This document shows positions 32,311-43,303 of a stretch of DNA of 64,000 nt, piece by piece (positions within the stretch are counted from its first letter, which is position 1; every line of letters begins with the position of its first letter). The stretch lies in NCBI GenBank assembly GCA_963682025.1, contig OY821522.1, positions 28,298,459-28,362,458 of the forward strand, read 5' to 3'. The DNA is from Cordilura impudica. Lineage: Eukaryota; Arthropoda; Insecta; Diptera; Scathophagidae. Below the pieces are notes generated by a model. That model was not told where the DNA came from and searched no databases. It worked only from the letters and a program-made list of their open reading frames with translations. The position numbers and the translations under genes are program-made.

Positions 32311-33860
32311 TCTTTATACCCAAGTAGTTGGAAAAATGCAAGAGTTGTACCGGTCCCGAAGGTTAAAAATCCTTGTGCGATTTCTGATTTCCATCCTATT
32401 AATGTTTTATCTGTTAGCTCCAAAATTCTTGAAATATTGATGAGTACTCAATTGGAGGAATACCTGGCAAATGAGAGATTACTTGCAGACAATCAATCAG
32501 GTTTTAGGAGAAAACATAATACAACAAATCTTGTATTAAATATCATAGAGGAGGTAAGGGCAGTGGTTGACCAGAAAAAACTAGCGTCAATAGATAGTCT
32601 GGATTTTAGTAGGGCATTTGAATCTATTTCACACGAAGTGTTGCTCAATAAATTGTTTACGTTGTATGGTTTTTCAACATCAGCATGTCGTTTGATAGAT
32701 ACATTTGTAAGAGGTAGGTCACAGTATTTTCAGCTGAATAATAAAGTTTCATCTACCCGATGTGTTTATCGAGGCGTTCCGCAAGGATCTATATTAGGAC
32801 CTTAATTGTTTTTATTATATATTAATGATGTTTAAACCAGTTATCAGCTTCGAAAGGTTATCTCTATGCCGATGATTTGCAACTTGTTGCCATTTCTGAT
32901 TCGGAATATGAGGTCGATTGTATAATAAATAGCGAAATGCAAGAAATAGACCGTTGGTGTGCTAACAATTATATTTTATTAAATGTTTCTAAATCAAAAG
33001 CTATGCTTTTTGGTTTTTGTGGTCAAGTAAAACCAACTATTTTAGTAAATGATGAAATCGTTGATTTTGTTTCGTATTTTAAAGTTTGATAACCAACTTT
33101 CATTTTTGCACCGCATTAATTTTGTAGTTACTAAAATAATAATTTCCTTAAGAAGAATTTATAGTTCATATTATATGTTACCGATTAAAATTAGAAAACA
33201 AATTGCTCATGCTCTTCTTATGCCGATTATATTGTATGGGTTGGACATATTTTCAGGTACAAGTGCTACTACTTTTGAAAAGATAAAGAAAGGGTGTTTT
33301 AACAGAATTATTCGGTACGTGTATCACTTTCGTCCTCGTGACCATGAATCCGAACATGTTTTTGATTTTTTAGGATGCAGTTTCGACGACTTTGTTAGTG
33401 TAAAGTTGCTCATGCTATTTTAAAAAACATATAAATTTGGCTTCCCAGCTTACCTAGCATCGAAATTCACATTTTCAAGCTCATCACGAACTTGTGCTCT
33501 TATTTGTCCCCTATTCAATACAACCATAAAGATCTTTTATGATAAGATATATCCGTTTATGGAACAGCATAATACCATATAGTGATCGAAATTTTTCTTT
33601 ATCTGTACAATGCTTCGTAAAATTGATTAAAGATTTTATGTAAACAATTCTAAAGTAGACGTTGTTGATACCCCATTTTTGACATACAATTTTAAAATTT
33701 TTACCCATATTCCTGTTTCAGGGATGCAATTTAAAAATAGTATTAAGTCAATAAATCAATTATTTATGTTATATCGTATTAAGTTACATATTAAGTATTT
33801 TTCAAATTTCTGCTGTGTTATAATAACTCTTTTTGATTATATGTAAATAAAAGAAATGAA
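32311..33860 (+). pseudogene. LINE ORF2 reverse transcriptase and 3' end, CR1/Jockey group
   Basis: It resumes with PSSWKNARVVPVPKVKNPC, then DFHPINVLSVSSKILEI, DNQSGFRRKHNTTNLVL, SIDSLDFSRAFESISHE and RGVPQGSILGP (TAG after it, about 32804). A frameshifted piece follows with YADDLQLV (YADD active site, about 32863), then DRWCANNYILLNVSKSKAM, and a third frame with IALLMP-like HALLMPIILYGLDIFSG and RPRDHESEHVFDFLG. It ends near 33860 with the tail AAATAAAAGAAATGAAATGAA. Several frameshifts and stops make it inactive. It is inserted next to, probably into, the Transib gene that begins immediately after. Confidence 0.85.
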
Positions 33861-34524
33861 ATGAAGATCTTCCAGAATATGAAGAACCAATGTATTCTCA
33901 TGAAGTCAAACGTGGTCACCCTTCTAACGCTTTTGAACTTTGCCAATCTCGTGCTAAAAGGAATAAAGTACAGTAGTTATGTGATAGTAATTTGGCAGAA
34001 CTTATTTCATCAGCTGCAAAAAAAACTTAATAAGGATGAATAATTTTCAAAAATGTTTAGTCCAGAAAAAGCACTTAACCTCTTTATTGATCCTTGTTCA
34101 TAAAAACATCAGTATCAAATAAGAATATGGAGTGCTCAAAAATTGGATGTGATATTTTCCCCGCATATCATCAAGTTCTTGGCGTTAAAAAGGAATGTTA
34201 TACTAAAAATTTGGCAATCCAGGAGAACTATAGTAAAGTCAGTATACAAGATTTACTCGATCATACTCTATCCAGAATATTGAAGGCGAAAACGAAAGCT
34301 GAGACAGAGATACTTCCAAATCAACTACAACTAATTCTAAATGGGGTTGTGATGGATCTGCAGGACATAGTAAATACCATCAAAAATTCAATGATCCAAA
34401 TTTAAATGACAAAAATATTTTTTGGACAATTAATGTTCCTCTCAATTTGAAATGTATAGAATGCACAAATAATTACTGGCGAAATACAGGCCTTCATCAA
34501 CAACTTTTTCTAGGCCAATAAAAT
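33861..34524 (+). pseudogene. Transib (RAG1-like) transposase, N-terminal part
   Basis: Decayed frames read through an N-terminal region (33861-34090) and then MECSKIGCDIFPAYHQVLGV, KKECYTKN, VSIQDLLDHTLSRIL, and SKWGCDGSAGHSKYHQKF with the Asp codon at 34351-34353. The CDG block corresponds to the first catalytic Asp region shared by Transib transposases and the RAG1 recombinase. Frameshifts occur near 33960-34090 and near 34340. The reading stops at 34519, and a piggyBac element begins at 34529 after TTAA. The C-terminal part resumes at 36641. Confidence 0.7.
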
Positions 34525-36640
34525 TTAACCCTTTCCTATCTGACGGTACTAATAAGTACCACCTTTTGTAACGGTAAATTTAACAAACATGAGATCAATA
34601 TCTATTCTAAAACAATTGAGCTGTCTAACAAAAAAAATTCTCTTGAAAAAAAGTTAAAAATTGCTACTTAGTATCACATTGAACTTGGAACTTGAAGGTG
34701 CATTGTTAAGAAAAAAATTCCCATTTTTCATTGCAATATATATATAGATTTTACAAGGCAATTTATATTTTTTTTTATACATAATAAGTTAGCAACCTGT
34801 TGTTAACTGTTTTTATTATGTTAAATGTATTTTATAAGTTTTATGTGCATAAAATCTGCAAAAAACAGTTAGGGACTTACAAGTACCGACAGTGACTTTA
34901 AGCATTTTTTGAGTTCTGTTTTTTTATATGTATATTTTTGCAATGTTTGCTTTTTAGATGGATATTTCTAAAAATATTGAGCTAATAGAAGCATTATTGA
35001 TCGAGGATATCCCAGAATGCGATTTTGCGTCAGATGTGGAATTATCTGATGATGAAAATGACATTCATCAAACCCCAATAAGTATTGATGAACTTCTTGA
35101 TGAAGCAGTACAAGAACCTCTTTACACATTGGAAGCTGAAAATGAAGCAGACGATGAACCTCCTGAAGCTGCAACTTCTTCTACGAGTTTACAATCTTCC
35201 AAAACAACCACTGGTAAGTCATCGCAGTCGAACAAAAGAGTTCCAGAACCTGATCGGAAATGGAAAAAACGCGATGTTGAGACATACTTACCAGAATACT
35301 CTGAAAACACTTCTGTCGTGGAGGAATGTTTCAGTAAATTCTCTACGCCTACGGATGTATTTTTGGTTATAATTGATACTATTATTGATGACGTTGTTTA
35401 TCGAAGCAATTTGTATGCCACCCAAAATATCAAGACTCTCACCCTCAAGAAAGAAGAGCTTTTGGCTTTTATTGGCATTAACTTTTTTATGGGCCACAAT
35501 ACTCGTCCTGCTTGGACTGATCACTTGTCTTCTGCTCCGGATCTTCACAACCCACTTATAAGTACGACAATACCAAGAGATAGGTTTGCCGCTATATTGT
35601 CAAACTTACACTGTAATGACAATTCTAAAATACCACCCAATTGTAAGGACAAGTTATATAAGATGAGACCTGTATTAGACAAGCTAAACCAAAAATTTGA
35701 TGAGTGTTATCATGGAACCAGAGAATTGAGTGTAGATGAATCTATGATAAAATTTAAGGGTAGGTCTGTACTCAAACAATATCTGCCCATGAAACCTATA
35801 AAAAGAGGGTACAAGCTATGGTGCTTAGCTGATCAGAGAGGTTTATAAAAAAATTTATTGTATACCAGGGAAAAGACGATAAAATCAGCGCAAAGTTTTC
35901 TGAATATACTTTAGGGGAAAGAGTAGTATTGGAGTTGACTGAACAAGAATGGGGAGAAGAAAAAGTTATATACTTTGACAATTTCTTCTCCTCTCTTTCT
36001 TTACTCGAAAAGTTAAAAAGTTAAAAAACTTTTGGATGCGGCACAATAAGGTCAAACCGTAAGGGCATTCCCAGTAATATGGTAATAGACTCCAAACTAA
36101 AAAGAGGAGAGTATGATCACAGATTTTCAAATTTGAATATTGGCTACTGGAAGTGGAAACATAACAAAATAGTTCATTTTGTTTCAAATTTTCATGGCAG
36201 TGAAGAAACTACCGTTTTACGAAAGCAGAAGAATGGAACCAAGTCTACGGTTACTTGTCCTAAGTCTGTAAAGGATTATAACGGATATATGGGAGGTGTT
36301 GACACCGCTGATCGATTGAGAGCTCTCTATTGCGTTGACCGTAAATCGCCTAAATGGTGGCATAGGATATTTTGGGGTGTGCTAGATATCGCTTTTGTAA
36401 ATGCATATATTGTACATGGACTTATAATTGAAAAATCTACAGTCAAAGATTTTAGAAGATCAGTAGCCGAAGGTTTAATGACTTTGAAAGATGTGGGTAA
36501 GAAAAAACGAACACCAAAAGACAATGTTTCAAGTCCTTGTTCTAACAAAAGGCGCAAAATAGACTTCTCCACATTGAAAGATGTAAGGCTTGGTAACAGA
36601 GGTATTCATTGGCCAGTGTATGTCGAAAGAAGAGGAAGAT
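34525..36640 (+). mobile_element. piggyBac-superfamily element, 3' end lost
   Basis: TTAA (34525-34528) is followed by CCCTTTCCTATCTGACGGTA, the typical piggyBac terminus (CCC start at a TTAA target). The transposase gene occupies 34958 to about 36640. No matching right end or second TTAA occurs where Transib sequence resumes, so a deletion removed the 3' terminus together with the middle of the Transib gene. Confidence 0.85.
34958..36640 (+). pseudogene. piggyBac transposase (DDE_Tnp_1_7), frameshifted
   Basis: The acidic N-terminal region (about residues 1-100) is followed by the transposase core. The three catalytic Asp regions are visible: SVDESMIKFKGRS (about 35729-35767), VIYFDNFFSSLSLLEKL (about 35965-36015) and GYMGGVDTADRLRALY (about 36284-36330). 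The reading is 296 codons to TAA at 35848, where one T is lost; it resumes in another frame and shifts again near 36020 around a duplicated AAAAGTTAAA. The third piece (36079-36640) ends IHWPVYVERRGRCEK, just where the C-terminal cysteine-rich targeting finger normally begins, and that finger is missing because foreign (Transib) sequence starts. It cuts and pastes at TTAA in active relatives; this copy is dead. Confidence 0.9.
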
Positions 36641-37216
36641 GTGAGAAGAAGCAAAAGCGGAAATAGAAAGATATTTGAAAGTGGTTCTAGGCATATATGT
36701 GGACATGGTTAAACAAGGAATGGGCTCAACGAACGACGGTAACAATTCTAGACGTTTTTTTGCAAATCCTTCCATAACGGCAGATGTTGTTAGTGTGATG
36801 AAAATTTAATTCATCGCTTTAGTACAATTTTAAAGGTTGTAAATAGTAATTCCGAAATGGATACAGAAAAATTTAATGCTTATCGTTTGGACACTGCAGA
36901 ACGATATATACAACTATACAGCTGGTACTATATGCCTATTACTGCACACAAAGTTTTAATTCATGGGAGTAAAATTGTGTCAGCAGCAATATTGCTACTT
37001 GGCATGTTGTCGGAGGAAGCTCAGGAAACTCGTAATAAAGATTACAGAAGTTATCGCCTAAGCCACTCCAGAAAAACTGATCGCATATCACCAAATGAAG
37101 ATGTCATGCATATGTTACTAGCATCTTTAGATCCATATATAAATTCATACCGTAAACAGTTCAAGAAGGATATATTGGAATTTTCTGATGAAGTAAAAAA
37201 TTTGTTATGTTTATAA
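36641..37216 (+). pseudogene. Transib (RAG1-like) transposase, C-terminal part
   Basis: Starting at the piggyBac breakpoint a new frame gives EAKAEIERYLKVVLGIYVDM and GMGSTNDGNNSRRFFANPSI. After a frameshift near 36805 the frame of 36857-37216 gives LDTAERYIQLYSWYYMPITA, HKVLIHGSKIV and MLSEEAQETRNKDYRSYRL, with TDRISPNEDVMHMLLAS and a stop at 37214-37216. The E-x2-N-K-x2-R-x2-R arrangement (Glu codon 37025-37027) matches the third catalytic residue region of RAG1 and Transib. The middle of the protein, including the second Asp region, is absent. It is continuous with 33861-34524 as one gene before the piggyBac insertion (inference from order, strand and family). Confidence 0.72.
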
Positions 37217-38055
37217 AGGTACACGAATTACTTTGTTTTTAAAAATTTTTTTTTTAATATTTTCTTTCATTTATTTGCAGATATTTTCATTAAATATGGG
37301 TGTGCCTGTTCCTGCATTTTGTTTATATTTTAATCAAATAAAAACACGCAAATTTAAACCTGTGTAGCCTTTTTAAGCGATCTAGCTTTGTTAACAGGTA
37401 AGTATCGCATTTTATTTGGTCATTTTATATGAGAGATAGGCGTGGTTGTTAGCAGATTTTGCTAATTTTTTCAACCATTAATATTATCATAAAATTACAA
37501 TGAGCAAACAATTGTGACTCTACAATGATTTTTAACTTTTGTATTATATGGGAAGTAGGCGTGGTTCTGCTCGGGTTTTTTCATATTTGCAGAATTTTTT
37601 TATCACAACCAAATATTTGTCTATACCAAAATTCAAGGCTCTACGATGTTTCCTTATATTTAATGCCACCAATCGTATGAAACTGAACCACTGTGGACCG
37701 TGGCACCCCCAACACAAAGTTCATATAGAACTGTAATAGTAAGAGTCATGGGACTTTGCATGAGTCCATGTTATTAGTCGATAAGGAAATGGGCGTTATC
37801 GGAGCAGGGGGTGTAATACCGTCCATACAAAGTAAATATGTATATAATATCATATAACTGGAGTACTATAAAAGGGAAAGCATTGACACTCTGCACGAGT
37901 CCATCAGATATTAATGAGAGCAGTCATATAAAAAAAGGGCAGAATAGGATTAGTGGACATGGCACTTCTATACAAAAAATATGAAGTACTATGAAAGCGA
38001 CAGGCTGGAAACTTTTGACAAGTACATTAATTGCCAATATGAGTAGTCGTGAAAA
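37217..38055. other. AT-rich sequence with a short diverged repeat pair
   Basis: Two related stretches near 37425 (TTATATGAGAGATAGGCGTGG) and 37544 (TATATGGGAAGTAGGCGTGG) lie about 120 bp apart. No coding region is recognised. Such pieces are common inside fly Helitron-derived DNA (inference), and the Helitron helicase tail follows at 38056. Confidence 0.4.
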
Positions 38056-38290
38056 ACATGGGAGGAATCGCCGAAATCAAAAATCGATAAAAATAAGAAA
38101 ATGCCAAAGGATACACCAAATTCAGGGCCAATCCTTAAGTGTTGCCGGATTTAATTTTGAAAGTCCATATTTTTCTCATGCGCAGCAATATGTAGCTTGC
38201 TCCAGAGTAGGAACGCCGAAAAATTTTATAATTTTGCACCGAATGAAAAAATATAAAATATTATATATCAGCAAGCCTAGAAATAAATAA
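38056..38290 (+). pseudogene. Helitron helicase C-terminus
   Basis: The frame gives QIQGQSLSVAGFNFESPYFS, HAQQYVACSRVGTPKNFII and a stop after YISKPRNK. The QGQSLS and YVACSRV blocks are the final helicase motifs of PIF1-like Helitron proteins. Everything upstream is missing. A CTAG (38277-38280) near the stop might be the Helitron 3' end, but no hairpin directly precedes it. Confidence 0.78.
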
Positions 38291-38364
38291 TTAAAAATAA
38301 ATAAAAGAAAATGTTTTAATTGTGCAATACAAACTTCGTAGGAAAAATTTAATATGAAAATATA

Positions 38365-39680
38365 CAAGGTGGGCCAAAAGAAGTCATCCGATGTTGTTTG
38401 GCTCTCACTTTTACAAATGGCGGCCAATGTCAAATCTGTTTTGACACTTGTGAACTAGATAGATGTAGAATAAAAGTGAACAAGCCATGGAGCGATACAC
38501 TCCCCAAAACGCGGAATAATCGTGTCTATTTTTTTGCGTAAGAATTCGTCTGTGGTGTTGGCGCAGCGCGAATTCCGTCGCTGATTCCCCGGTCGTCCGA
38601 CACCGCCAGCGCAGACACTGCGCCGGTTGGCCACCAATCTTGAAGAGTATGGGACCACACGAGACGCTGCCAAGAGTGGCTGGCCCCGGAGCATCCGTTC
38701 TGCCGAAAATATCGCCGCTGTTGCCGAGGATGTCGAGCTGTCACCAGAAACATCAACCAGACGCCGTGCCTCGCTTTTAGTCATCAGCCGGTCGTCCCTA
38801 AGGGGAATTTTAGTCAAAGACCTGCGCATGTTCCCGAACGAAGTCCAGTCCATGCATCAGCTGAAGCCTGTCGACCGCCAAACGCGTGTAACCTATGCCC
38901 ATGCCATCCTCAATCTCGAGGACGAAGTGGACGATTTTTCGACCAAAATCATAATGGGCGATGAGGCTCATTTCCACCTCAGCAGGTACGCGAACAAGGA
39001 AAACTATCGCTTCTGAGGCACCAAAAATCCACGGGTGATGCACGAGGAGTTTTTACACCCGCTCAAAGTGACTGCATGGTGCGCTGTTCACGCTGGAGAA
39101 GTTTTCGGGCATTTTTTTCGAGGACGCCGCTGGTCAAACGACAGCAGTGGCCGGTGCGCGCTATAGAGCCATGTTAACCGAGTTTTTTCTGCCGCAATTG
39201 AAAGAATTAGGACTCGAGGACATGTGGTTCCAACAGGACGGAGCAACGGCACACAGTGCGCGAGCCACAACCGATATTCTGAAGGTGGCGTTCCCAGGTC
39301 GCCTCATCTCTCGTTTTGTCGATTTACACTGGCCCGCAAAATCGCCCGATTTAACCGTTCCAGACTTTTTTTGGTAGGGTTTTTGAAGTACCGTGTTTAC
39401 GTGAATAAGCCCGAAACCCTAGAAGCCCTCAAGGACAACATTCGACACGAGTGCGAGAATCTGTCGCCCGATGTTCTCGCCGAAGTGATGAAAAATGCCA
39501 TAAAACGGGCCCGTATAGCAATCAATTGTGACGGCGCCCCTTTGGCCGATATCATCTTCTCGACTTGACCAAAAAATTCTAGAGGTTCAAATAAACATAA
39601 TCGAAAAACAGAGTCGAAGTTTTTCATTTTTAAAAAATGAGAGCCAAACAACATCGGATGACTTCGTTTGGCCTACCTTA
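38365..39680 (+). mobile_element. mariner-like element, DD41D type, with both terminal repeats
   Basis: The terminal repeats CAAGGTGGGCCAAAAGAAGT at 38365 and its diverged complement ending GGCCTACCTTA at 39680 are flanked by TA on both sides (38363-38364, 39681-39682). Length is about 1.3 kb, the usual size. It contains one decayed transposase gene. Confidence 0.9.
38486..39568 (+). pseudogene. mariner transposase, DD41D, frameshifted
   Basis: The start is ATG 38486 (MERYTPQ); one base is lost just after, compared with the copy at 29126-29487, giving an early stop. The next frame (to 39016) has ENIAAVAEDV, SRSSLRGILVKDLRMFP and IMGDEAHFHLSRYANKENY, with TGA at 39014-39016 where relatives have Trp. 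Further frames hold GARYRAMLTEFFLPQLKELG, MWFQQDGATAHSARATTDIL, SPDLTVPDFFW, then KYRVYVNKPETLEALKDNIR. Catalytic Asp residues lie in GDEAHF, QQDGA and VPDFF. I count 41 residues between the second and third, so it is DD41D, the rosa-type mariner group, rather than the common DD34D. At least three frame breaks inactivate it. Confidence 0.88.
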
Positions 39681-39684
39681 TACA

Positions 39685-40093
39685 AGTTAGCAACGCTAGG
39701 GTAATGCCCATAATAATTAACTAAGAATAGCGAATACCCCTATTAACAATTAATTTACTGTGTAGGTATCGGGTTGCTTAATTTTAATTTCTATTGGTCA
39801 ATACCATGAATATTTTGTAAAAAGGTGCAGACATGCTGTCAGCATATTTTCATTTTTATTTTTATTAAAAAGCATAGACATTAAGTCAGCTTAATTAAGT
39901 ATGTTAAGTATGAAACATATAAATGAAAAAGCGCAGACATTTAGTCAGCACTTTTTATATGTGAATTTATTTAAAGTATTTAAGAAGTTGAAAAGAAAAA
40001 TAAAAACATTCTTGACCGAATCGTAACAAAAGGTAAACGCGTTTTATTTAAACACAGGTACATAGTACCCACTAAAATCGCAACTAACTAACT
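39685..40093 (+). repeat. 5' LTR of the deleted errantivirus
   Basis: AGTTAGCAACGC ... CTAACTAACT, about 409 bp, ending at the TGGCGCCC primer site. It has AGT/ACT termini like the first element but its sequence is unrelated to that element's LTR. Confidence 0.88.
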
Positions 40094-40299
40094 GGCGCCC
40101 AAACGTGGTAAATAATAAAAATCCTTATGAAAGGACAAAAAAAAAAAAAAAATTAAATTAAATAAAATCCTTATAAAAAGGATAAATAGAAATTAAAATA
40201 ACTAACTTAAAAAAAAAATCTCATAAAAGAATAATTTAAAACTGTTTTACTGTGAAAAGAAAACTTGATCTAAAGAACAAAGCGCCCAAAAGCACCAAC

Positions 40300-40530
40300 A
40301 ATCATCCGTCAGCTATACCTGTAATTGTCAACTGTATCAACGATCAATAGCCAACTATACCTGTAATTGCCAACTGTATCAACTATACATGTAATTGTCA
40401 ACTGTATCAACGATCAATAGCCAACTATACCTGTAATTGCCAACCGTATCAATAATCATATACCAACTATACCTGTAATTGTCAACTGTATCAACGATCA
40501 ACAACCAACTATACCCGTAATAAACTACAA
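40300..40530 (+). repeat. Tandem repeats in the leader of the deleted errantivirus
   Basis: Five or so imperfect units built on CAACTATACCTGTAATTG followed by TCAACTGTATCAACGATCAA. They occupy the same place, between primer site and coding region, as the unrelated leader repeats of the gypsy at 13045-13285. Confidence 0.8.
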
Positions 40531-40564
40531 CAGCCATCAACTTTTGAAAATTAGTTACTGAATT

Positions 40565-41290
40565 ATGGAAAAACTCACTATCTATTACAATGTTAAATTT
40601 CCGGTATTGAATAACTTTTGTAAACTTTTAAAAATATACCCAATCATTCATAATAATTCCGCAATAAAATTAGAATTGAATCAGGCCGCAGAATGCCATG
40701 ATAACACTACCCCCATAACTGATTGCACAAACATTGGATCAGCAAAAATTTGTCGTGAAACTAAGCAACCATGCCTTTCTCAACTGCTGAATAACAACTC
40801 AGCGCCCTGCCAAACACAGTCAGCAGACCATATCCCACCAGTTCAAATGGTGTCAGAAGGATCGGTGATCCTCAATAACGTTCACAACACCGATGTGATC
40901 GAAGGAGAAACCATCAGGGTGAACGGCAGCCTACTAATTATATTTACTGGAAATATTACGGTAAATGGAACCGTTTATTACAACGACAATGAACAACGCA
41001 AAGTTGTAGAGTCTCACCCACCGAATATGATAAATGTCATAAAGACTGATCATGAAGTGAAACTGACATTACCATACCTACATAGAATAAATCTCCAAAC
41101 TTACGAATTAGTCTCTGGCATTCAAACGCATTTAATGGCACACAAGGCAATCATAGTATTGTTGATAATAGCCATTCCATTCATGGTATGGCTGATCTAC
41201 CGTTCACGCGTAAATAAAAAGTCTAATCTCGCTGACATGGAACAGATCATCGAGCAGATAAGGTCAAAGCAGGGACGCTCCGACATTTAA
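40565..41290 (+). pseudogene. env-like glycoprotein, C-terminal half
   Basis: 241 codons, open, but it begins at a deletion point rather than at a true Env N terminus. It lines up with roughly the second half of the env at 24527-25987: similar IYPIIHNNS, TDC and PCLSQLLNNNSAPCQ blocks, glycosylation sequons (NDT-type and NGS, NIT, NGT), then LTLPYLHRINL and a membrane segment IIVLLIIAIPFMVWLIY followed by basic residues. The cleavage site and fusion region are absent, so it cannot be a working fusion protein. A short GGGGGAG purine tract follows and leads into the 3' LTR. Confidence 0.82.
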
Positions 41291-41299
41291 AGGGGGAGA

Positions 41300-41707
41300 A
41301 GTTAGCAACGCTAGGGTAATGCCCATAATAATTAACTAAGAATAGCGAATACCCCTATTAACAATTAATTTACTGTGTAGGTATCGGGTTGCTTAATTTT
41401 AATTTCTGTTGGTCAATACCATGAATATTTTGTAAAAAGGTGCAGACATGCTGTCAGCATATTTTCATTTTTATTTTTATTAAAAAGCATTGACATTAAG
41501 TCAGCTTAATTAAGTATGTTAAGTATAAAATAAATAAATGAAAAAGCGCAGACATTTAGTTAGCACTTTTTATAAGTGAATTTATTTTAAGTATTTAAGA
41601 AGTTGAAAAGAAAAATAAAAACATTCTTGACCGAATCGTAACAAAGGTAGACGCGTTTTATTTAAACACGGGTGCATAGTACCCACTAAAATCGCAACTA
41701 ACTAACT
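41300..41707 (+). repeat. 3' LTR of the deleted errantivirus
   Basis: About 408 bp, same termini as 39685-40093. Differences include a TATTGGTC/TGTTGGTC change and ACATATAAATGAA/AATAAATAAATGAA. Confidence 0.88.
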
Positions 41708-41829
41708 GTATGTATGTGACATACATGTCAGTAAGTCGCTGTAATTGTAGCGAAGCACGACAGGGCATACTAGTTATTAATATTGCTAAGTTTAGGATGA
41801 TAGAATATTCACGGCAACGAAAGATCGTT

Positions 41830-41871
41830 TTATTACAAGGTTTACATGAACAGACCGACGGACATCACTAA
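41830..41871 (+). repeat. mini-me-like remnant at the Harbinger left flank
   Basis: TTACAAGGTTTACATGAACAG with CGACGGACATCACTAA resembles the mini-me core (TTACAAGCTTTACATGGACA ... GGACATCGTTAAATCGA). It continues after the Harbinger as TAAATCGAC at 49819, so the Harbinger landed in an old mini-me copy. Confidence 0.6.
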
Positions 41872-42099
41872 GAGCTAGTTTTTGGGATGTAGTTCAACCT
41901 TGTTAATAGTTTTAACGAAGTTTAAACTTAAAATGCTGTTTTTGAGATCAAGTTTATTTCATTTTAATTTTAGTTTAAACGGCCAATGCTGGCCGGTTTA
42001 GAGTTTGTAGTTGTCAAAGTATAACAGCTGTGAATGAAACTTATACACAAATAAAACAGCTGTTTAGTTAAAGTCCAAAAAACAATATTTAAGAAATTT

Positions 42100-43161
42100 T
42101 TGAAAACGTTTTTTTCATCCGATGATGAGGATTATAGCGATTCGGAAATCTATGCTAATTTAAATATAACCATTATCAGAAAATCAAGGACAATTCGAAC
42201 ACGTCCAAATGATTTTCATTTATATAATGATTTGGACTTTTATCAGTGCTTCCGCTTATCCAAATCATCGGCTTATATGGTGTTGGAGCTCATAGGACCA
42301 CATATTTAAAAGCCAACTACCTGGTAAGCATTTCTATTCAATTTTATGAATTTTTAAAATTATTTACCAATTTATTTTTAGTAACAATGCTTTGTCGGAA
42401 AAACAAATGTAATTAATAACATTGCGGTTGTATGCAACTGGGGGAATTTTAATGACGATTGGGGATCTTAATGGCGTATCTAAATCTACCATTTCAAAAG
42501 TAGTTACGAAAGTTTCTCATAATATTGCCCTTTTAAGGGACCATTTTATTAAGTTTCCCGAATCACAACAGGAAATTTTAAAATGCAAAAAGGATTTTTA
42601 TAAAATTGCTAAAAAAGTGGTTGAAGCTTTGACTGCACTTATGTTAAAATTTTATCCCCAGGTAACGAAAATTATTTTAAACATTTTTACTTTAAACTAT
42701 TTTACTTAGTTTAGGTGTGAACAAAACGAGATCTATCGGAACAGCCCATGATTCAAATATTTTTCGGAATTCTAAAATCTATTCCCTATTTGAGAGCGGA
42801 GACTTTGGCGATAGTTTAATATTGGAAGACAGTGGATATCACAATAAAAAATATATTATGACTCCTTTATTAAAAGTCTGTATAATGAGTCCCAAATTAG
42901 AATAAGTTGCTCGGTTGAAAGAAGCTATGGAGTTTGGAAAAGAAGATTTCCAATTTTATCTTTGGACCTTCGTTTAAACTTTAAGAAGTTCAAAGTATAA
43001 TTTTAGCTACAGCTATACTTCACAACATTTGTTGTATTAACAATGATACCAATTTGCCAAAATTAGAAAAAGATTTGGAAGAAGCTGTGGACTTTGTACT
43101 TTCAGTACCTAATTATAGAGATTCCAGCCATGATTTAACAACTTACTACGACGTGTTCTAA
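42100..43161 (+). pseudogene. Harbinger transposase (HARBI1-like), decayed
   Basis: Frame pieces read LYNDLDFYQCFRLSKSSAYM, then GGILMTIGDLNGVSKSTISK with VVTKVSHNIALLRDHFIKFP, then GTAHDSNIFRNSKIYSLFES and GDFGDSLILEDSGYHNKKYI, and finally VERSYGVWKRRFPILSLDL with a weak C-terminal tail to a stop at 43159-43161. These follow the order of Harbinger DDE nucleases (helix-turn-helix region GVSKSTIS, second Asp region in THDS here AHDS, and the E/R-rich SVERSYGVWKRRF block). The section between about residues 190 and 260 that normally carries the first catalytic Asp is deleted, so it is inactive. Confidence 0.85.
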
Positions 43162-43303
43162 TAAATGATTTCTTTAAAAAGCTGTTGTAATCAAGTTGGG
43201 TACAAATTAATTTTAGTGACACCATTACAAAATTTATGAACTCTGTCAGTTTCAGAAAAGCCCAAGATGAGTCCAATGGTGCCTAATTTAATAAGCATAA
43301 CAT

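Larger units (their letters stand above)
39685..41707 (+). mobile_element. Second errantivirus-type element, internally deleted
   Basis: Two LTRs (39685-40093, 41300-41707), a TGGCGCCCAAACG primer site after the first, a leader and then only the C-terminal half of env. gag, pol and the front of env are gone. The LTRs differ at roughly a dozen positions, so it is older than the element at 12494. The left LTR starts two bases beyond the mariner's TA. No clear target duplication was seen. Such a deletion derivative could move only with help from a complete relative. Confidence 0.87.

Noticed and set aside
40565..41290. An independent host gene for a membrane glycoprotein
   Set aside because: It sits between paired LTRs with a primer site and aligns with the second half of an errantivirus env, so it is a deletion remnant.
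42869..43161. A second, separate transposase-like gene after the HARBI1 pieces
   Set aside because: The VERSYGVWKRRF block is the normal next motif of the same Harbinger transposase, reached by a frameshift.
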